A stretch of DNA of 64,000 bases. Origin: Imbricaverruca yamaguchii. Taxonomy: Eukaryota; Arthropoda; Thecostraca; Neoverrucidae. The stretch is from NCBI GenBank assembly GCA_034440575.1, contig JAOTOL010001602.1, positions 854,501 through 918,500 on the forward strand. Direction: 5' to 3'. Of this stretch, positions 47,560 through 64,000 are shown piece after piece. The notes beneath the pieces were generated by a model that ran no database searches, was not told where the DNA came from, and saw only the letters and a program-made list of their open reading frames with translations. Every line of letters begins with the position of its first letter. The stretch's first letter is position 1. A program made the translations under genes and the position numbers.

Positions 47560-48245
47560 GTATTCATTCAGATGGATGCCTTCTTTTGCTGCATGTTAGC
47601 ATCCGATGCCGATTTTAAATATTACAGCGAACAGGATGCTTATAGGCGATATACCCTTTGAATGCCGCCCCGGTAGCTCAGTTGGTTAGAGCGCTGGCCT
47701 GCACTGATCTCCCCTGTCCTGGCAACACAGGGTTCGAGTCGCTTCGCGCGCTCTCATTCAGCCCTTGGCCGGGAGTGTCAATTTGCAGCTGGCCCGATAA
47801 GGCCGGAGACTAGCTACCGGGCGGCCGTGTCGGTGCATTGGCGGCACGTTAAACTTTCGGTCTAAATTCTGCCGTTGGACTGGAATTCGTGGATCGGGTG
47901 GTGGGGCCAGGGTTCACGCAACAAGCTCTGCTTAGCAATAGAACCCTGGTTCCCAAAGCCACCCCAGCAACAACTCGGACTAAATTTATTAAAAAGTGCA
48001 TTCACATACAAATAGCAATGCAAAGGAATTCGTATTTCCTACTTTGCAAATAGCGAAGGACATGCATGTGTATATATATTATTACGTATTTATTTGCATT
48101 TGCATATATATCACGTATTCCTTTGCATTGCTATTTGTATACGAATGCCTTAAGAGGTTATATCGCTTGTAACCATCCTGTTCGCTATATTTAAAATCGG
48201 TATCTGAAGCTAACATGCAGCAAAATGAGTCATCCGTCCACATAA
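47560..48245. mobile_element. Foldback palindrome interrupted by a SINE
   Basis: 47583-47663 (TTTTGCTGCATGTTAGC, CGATTTTAAATAT, AGCGAACAGGATG, GCGATATA) reappears inverted at 48152-48222. Nearer the centre, ATACAAATAGCAATGCAAAG (48008) is inverted at 48117-48140. Together they form one long palindrome centred near 48075 whose left arm is split by the SINE at 47664-47995. Confidence 0.75.
47664..47995 (+). mobile_element. tRNA-derived SINE (GGTAGCTCAG head), plus copy
   Basis: Begins GCCGCCCCGGTAGCTCAGTT with box A TAGCTCAGTTGG and box B GGGTTCGAGTC about 50 bp later, then a 240-bp body with GGCCGGGAGTGTCAATTTGC and GCGGCACGTTAAAC, ending ACTAAATTTATTAAAAA. The body contains AGCTACCGGGCGGC, an inverted copy of its own first bases. 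About 85 percent similar by eye to the minus copy at 24025-24363. Confidence 0.87.
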
Positions 48246-48625
48246 ACACAGTAAGACCTGTAACACCTGTACGTCACTATCAAGGAGACCAAATTGGGTT
48301 CAAGCACCCAAGGGGTGTTAAATGTGCTAGCACCATAGGCGGACTGTACCCCAGAGGTGCTGGTTTTTGGCGTGATAAAATCAGAACCCTGGGGGTGCTA
48401 GATCGCAAGCACCCGTGGGTACTCATTTCAAGCACCCTGCTACTAAATATAGCCCAATGAAAAGGTACTAGCTACAAGCACCATGCTTATAGTTAGAACT
48501 TGAAATTTTACGATGTGATGCCAACTCCAGAAACGTGCTTAATTCAAGCAGCCCTGCGGTGCTGGAATTTGACATCTGAAATAGCACCCAAGGGGTGCTA
48601 ATCATTTTTTGTTACAGTGTGGTGA
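48245..48625. mobile_element. Small element rich in AGCACCC/GGGTGCT
   Basis: Palindromic AGCACCCAAGGGGTGYTA occurs near both ends (about 48302 and 48583), with many single GGTGCT/AGCACC motifs between. The outer ends, CACAGTAAGACCTGTAAC and GTTACAGTGTGGTG, are weakly inverted. No coding capacity; MITE-like. Confidence 0.45.
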
Positions 48626-48832
48626 TGTCCTGTGGCTTGCCATGAGCATTTAGGTCAACACAAAAGTGCACCATTATTTTCATCGCACAACGCTCTTTTT
48701 GGCTACACTATTGCCACATTTAACGATGATGATCTTTCAAATATGGCAAGTGTGTGTTTCAAGAAAGTATTGTGGCGAAGCATAGCCGGAGCTGGTCCCG
48801 CCGACAACGCCAAAAGTTAGCCAGTCAGGTTG

Positions 48833-48990
48833 GGCCACTTGTTCATGTCGATATGCCACGCCACCTGCGTGCCCCGAGGCCGAAAGACTGCGTGGCCAGT
48901 GACATTCCGATGGAGGGTCCCGCGCTGAACGGCTACATGAGCCAGAGACTGAACGGCAAGGCTGTGTGGCAGAACTTTGACATAGTGTAG
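48833..48990 (+). CDS. Possible terminal exon or truncated gene fragment
   Basis: Open frame ending at TAG 48990 with clearly coding codon use (CTGAACGGCTACATGAGCC and similar). The peptide includes RAPRPKDCVASDIPMEGPA and ends NGKAVWQNFDIV. A possible acceptor AG precedes GTTGGGCC but its pyrimidine tract is poor. About 35 bases after the stop a truncated TTAA-element copy begins, so this could be a fragment cut by repeats. I cannot name the family. Confidence 0.35.
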
Positions 48991-49025
48991 CACGTACTTT
49001 TGGTTGGCCATTTGGTAGATTGCGC

Positions 49026-49406
49026 ATACTTACTTTAGCCAGAATCCTGTGTTTGAACTGCAATATGGCAAATACGCAAAATTTATGTGTAGTCAAAAAC
49101 GAAACAAAATGAAGAATTCAGCTCGTACGTTTTGTTGCATCCCTAAAGATAAGCAAACGCTGAAAGTTTCATTAAAATATCTATATCCGTTAAAGCGCGA
49201 CGACTGGTTGAACTTTTTTGGAGGTGACCTCACTTGACCTCGACTAACTCGTTGACCCTAGATGACCTGACCTAAAAAAAATGAATCACCATGTCAAATT
49301 GATGTGGGAAAAGGTATGCCAAATTTGGCATGGCATTTAGCCTCCGCTATCCGCGAAAAACCTGACGAGGGGGGCGGTTGAAGACCCCCGAGACGGGACG
49401 GGTTAA
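49026..49406 (+). mobile_element. TTAA-element family 1, 5'-truncated copy H
   Basis: Keeps the right half, from CTTACTTTAGCCAGAATCC to the terminal GACGGGACGGGTTAA. TGACCT-CACT-TGACCT at 49225-49240. Very close in sequence to copy G over the shared part. Confidence 0.75.
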
Positions 49407-50259
49407 GGAGAAATGCATGCCACCTTTTTGTTATCCATTTTGCCGTCGTGAACTTATTAATTTAGACGGGAGAAATCACAGGACCTGATGTCCAAAGACA
49501 ACAGAAAACCCCGAAATTGACCACTGTGCATTGAGACAACTTTGTTCAACAAAAATGCACAAAAGCAGTTTTTTATTATATCGATTGGAAAGACACTGCC
49601 ATCGATTCAAAGTCAGTGGTAAAACCACCAATCGATTATAATTCTTACGCTAATTAGGAGACATGCCGGTGCCGAGCAGCGTGGTAAGTTGGCAAGGTTT
49701 CATAATTCATTGAATATATATGCCAGGGGATCGATATCGAGAAGTTTACCGCCGAGCGTGCATACATTGGCAACCCCTGCAATGAAACAATGCGGCCCAT
49801 TTGGCATTATACACTTCTTTAAAGTATATTTTCAGAGGGTTAAAAACATGAAGGTTCCTCATTTATGACAAGACAAGCCGAGTTCGTCAGGCGTTCCTCG
49901 TACACGATGGATTGCTCAGGAGTGACAGAAAGATGGGACTCACGCGAAGACCTCCCGACAAATGATTCACACATGACAGAATCGTCAGACACGCCGTGAC
50001 TCAAGCGTGATGGAGTTTCCAGACATTCTTCAGACATGAGAACTCATTCAGCTGCCACTGACACGTCATGATCCCCTCCAGCACAGGTTCAGGCACTGCG
50101 CGAGTTCTCGGTAACCTCCATGATCACGCCGGGGAATACGCCGACCGCACGCTCCGCCAGCCGGTAGCGCCGTTGACGATCTTCAGCGATGTCCCTATAC
50201 ATAGTTGGCGGCCACCTTCCCTGCTTACGCATCTTCTCACTGCGCTTTCCAGCGAATAT
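49407..50259. other. Unassigned DNA
   Basis: No recognised gene or repeat up to the 45-bp minisatellite. Confidence 0.4.
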
Positions 50260-50515
50260 GGTCATTTTGTCCTTGGTGCTAACCGCCCAGCCCCTGTCGG
50301 AGATACGGAATACGGCCGTAAACAGAGAAACGGAGCTTCTGTCGTACATACGGAATACGGCCGTAAACAGAGATACGGAGCCCCTGTCGTACATACGGAG
50401 TACGGCCGTAAACGGAGATACTGAGCCCCTGTCGTACATACGGAGTACGGCCGTAAACGGAGATACGGAGCCCCTGTCGAAGATAGGGAGTACGCCCGTA
50501 AACTACAACACGTAT
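50260..50515. repeat. 45-bp minisatellite, about five units
   Basis: Units start at 50305, 50350, 50395, 50440 and 50485 (ACGGARTACGGCCGTAAAC, then GAGAYACGGAGCCCCTGTCG and TACAT). Each contains the palindrome TACGGCCGTA. The period is a multiple of 3, so frames remain open on both strands; these ORFs are not taken as genes. Confidence 0.92.
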
Positions 50516-51442
50516 ATGGACTACAACCGTAAACGACAACACGTGATGACAAACATGCCAAACAAGTGACTTAAGAACTACTTTGGAATATCGCATAAAG
50601 CTAGCAAAAGCTGTGTCGTCTAAAGATAGTAAAGCTGTATGGTTTAGTGTGAGTAGGCATTTGGATGTGTCCTGATTCCCAGCATCTAGTGGATGCTGGG
50701 AAAGATTAGAAACTAGTTGTTTTTGTTCTCCACACACAGCGGAATCTCTAGACATGTGGCTCACTCGCGATGGTTCGGATATTAGGACTCCTTAACTGCG
50801 ATTTGAACATCATGGTACCTTTCTCCTACGACAGCTTGATAGGGCAAAAACTGTAGGAGGGCTATATATGAAATCAGGGGTCAGGTTGCCCTCTTTCAAT
50901 TCAATGTATTAATCATACTTATATTCACAATCCGTCTTTTGTTGGTCCTTGTTGTTTCTTCAACAGTTGTTCAGTTTGTCACGCTTAGATCGAAAATGTT
51001 TTTTTTTTAAATCAATGTACCGAAGGGTTAGAACTAACTGTGAAATTGATGCTAAGGACGGAAATTAAATGGTTCAGCCGCCGATTATGGCATTTTTGCA
51101 CAATGAGATTGCATTCGATATTTGCTAGTCTGAATCAGTTTTCAGTACAGTAAGGGTGGTCAATATATTCACTGCATTTACCACTTAACATCACAATTTG
51201 TGTATTGGGCACGATAGCGAATGGCAACCCGGCAGCACATTATATGATAGATCCAGCTACTTACGTTCCCTGGCTCAAGCTACCTCACATTTGGGAGCAT
51301 TGCCGTCTACAGTTACCACCTCCAGAAAGTAAACAATGCTGGCGGCACCACAGCAGCAATTCAGCGTGGAGGGAAAAAGTAGTCTTGCAATTCATACAAG
51401 GGACGACGTTCCTCAGTCTCCCATTGCATCCCTTCCCGTTAA

Positions 51443-51679
51443 CACTCGCACGTCCGGAGGTCCGCGGCAACTTTGCATGTCCGGGGGGGGGGGGCAGATG
51501 TCTGCCCCACCTAAGATCTCCAGAACTATGCTAGCTAGCGACAAACGGAAAACGGTGTTAGATAGCTGGCGACAGGCTCCATCGAAAGTGTTTTGGTTTG
51601 ACCTTACTAACCCGATTAGTATGGCAGCAAATTAAGAAAACCACAGTGGGCAGATATCTGCCCCCCCGAAGTCCGCGTG
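51443..51679 (-). mobile_element. TTAA-flanked element family 2, short copy
   Basis: 237 bp between TTAA at 51439-51442 and 51680-51683. Starts CACTCGCACGTCCGG, identical to the inverted right end of the 1029-bp copy, and ends CCGAAGTCCGCGTG. Shares GGGCAGATGTCTGCCCC, AGATCTCCAGAACTATGCTAG and CATCGAAAGTGTTT with that copy; the central part is deleted. Confidence 0.82.
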
Positions 51680-51833
51680 TTAACATCCTCGAAAGGCGGA
51701 GCCGATGTGCGGGAGGCGTATTCATTCACTCAAACAGCCAACAAAGCTTTCTGAACGATTAATAGATGGCAGCACATGGTGGGCACATCGGCCCTCGGAT
51801 GTCACTGTACGCCGGCACACTCAGCATACTCAC

Positions 51834-63729
<11,896 letters not shown>

Positions 63730-64000
63730 CTGGAACGGCAAACAGAGTGAAGTATGTAGAACTAGTATCGAGCCTACGAGTTCCTTGCATGCGCACTGTC
63801 ACTTATTCGCACAGTCGGGCACTAGATGTTGCACTGTCACTTGTGGGTCGCGGCAGTGTAAAGCTAGCGTATGGTGAGTAATGGTATATATTAGTATTAT
63901 ATTAGTATTATACTCATATAGTATGCTCTGCTCTGTTCTTAGCCGATCAGTTTATGATGAAAAATCAGGTTGTGTATGCGTCGTCTGGTATATAGCATGA

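Noticed and set aside
47668..47745. tRNA gene with GGTAGCTCAGTTGG and GGGTTCGAGTC
   Set aside because: Acceptor stem does not close and the sequence continues into a SINE body also present at 24025-24363.
50260..50515. CRISPR-like regular spacing of a palindromic repeat
   Set aside because: Units are contiguous 45-bp tandem copies without unique spacers, in a eukaryotic genome.

Overview
This is a repeat-dense nuclear window from an animal, most likely an arthropod and, by inference, a crustacean. The pointers are short exons with GT/AG introns, a GT13 O-mannose glycosyltransferase, a Thr-rich secreted protein of a type I associate with crustaceans, AACCT-rich tracts that recall the arthropod telomere motif, and a very heavy load of microsatellites. 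Nothing looks prokaryotic. Most long reading frames here are repeat artefacts; the real genes are split into short exons.

Genes. (1) On the minus strand five phase-compatible exons (63729 down to 51834) encode the C-terminal half of a GT13 enzyme, best read as POMGnT1. Its N-terminus lies beyond the right edge. One intron of about 7.3 kb holds a CR1-like LINE fragment and a 3.6 kb tandem repeat. (2) On the plus strand three phase-compatible exons (28384-31193) encode a complete secreted protein of about 176 aa. (3) Isolated exon candidates lie at 22193-22283, 26493-26711 and 48833-48990 (all plus strand); I do not recognise them.

Mobile elements. A 3.56 kb DNA transposon (33018-36581) has long terminal inverted repeats and a perfect 8-bp target-site duplication, and carries broken GC-rich ORFs of an uncharacterised repetitive protein family. 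A TTAA-flanked element family of about 0.8 kb (at least eight copies or pieces, from 350 to 49406) carries a direct repeat of AGGTCA with 4-bp spacing. A second TTAA-flanked family has a 1.03 kb copy (17892-18920) nested inside a degenerate I-like LINE (about 13.6-20.1 kb) and a short copy at 51443-51679. That LINE lies between arrays of a 15-bp repeat in opposite orientations (13088-13345 and 20640-21910). Two CR1-like LINE fragments lie on the minus strand (40640-43085 and 55640-58437); the first is interrupted by a decayed ORF of another mobile-element-like family. tRNA-derived SINEs sit at 20911-21092, 24025-24363 (minus) and 47664-47995, the last inside a foldback palindrome.

Layout. 0-13 kb: TTAA-element copies, AT and TG microsatellites, AACCT-rich AT-rich DNA. 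13-22 kb: 15-bp arrays around the LINE. 22-32 kb: hairpin, candidate exons, SINE, secreted-protein gene. 32-37 kb: the TIR transposon. 37-50 kb: dispersed repeats, LINE remnants, foldback and SINE. 50-64 kb: minisatellites, a CT microsatellite and the GT13 gene.
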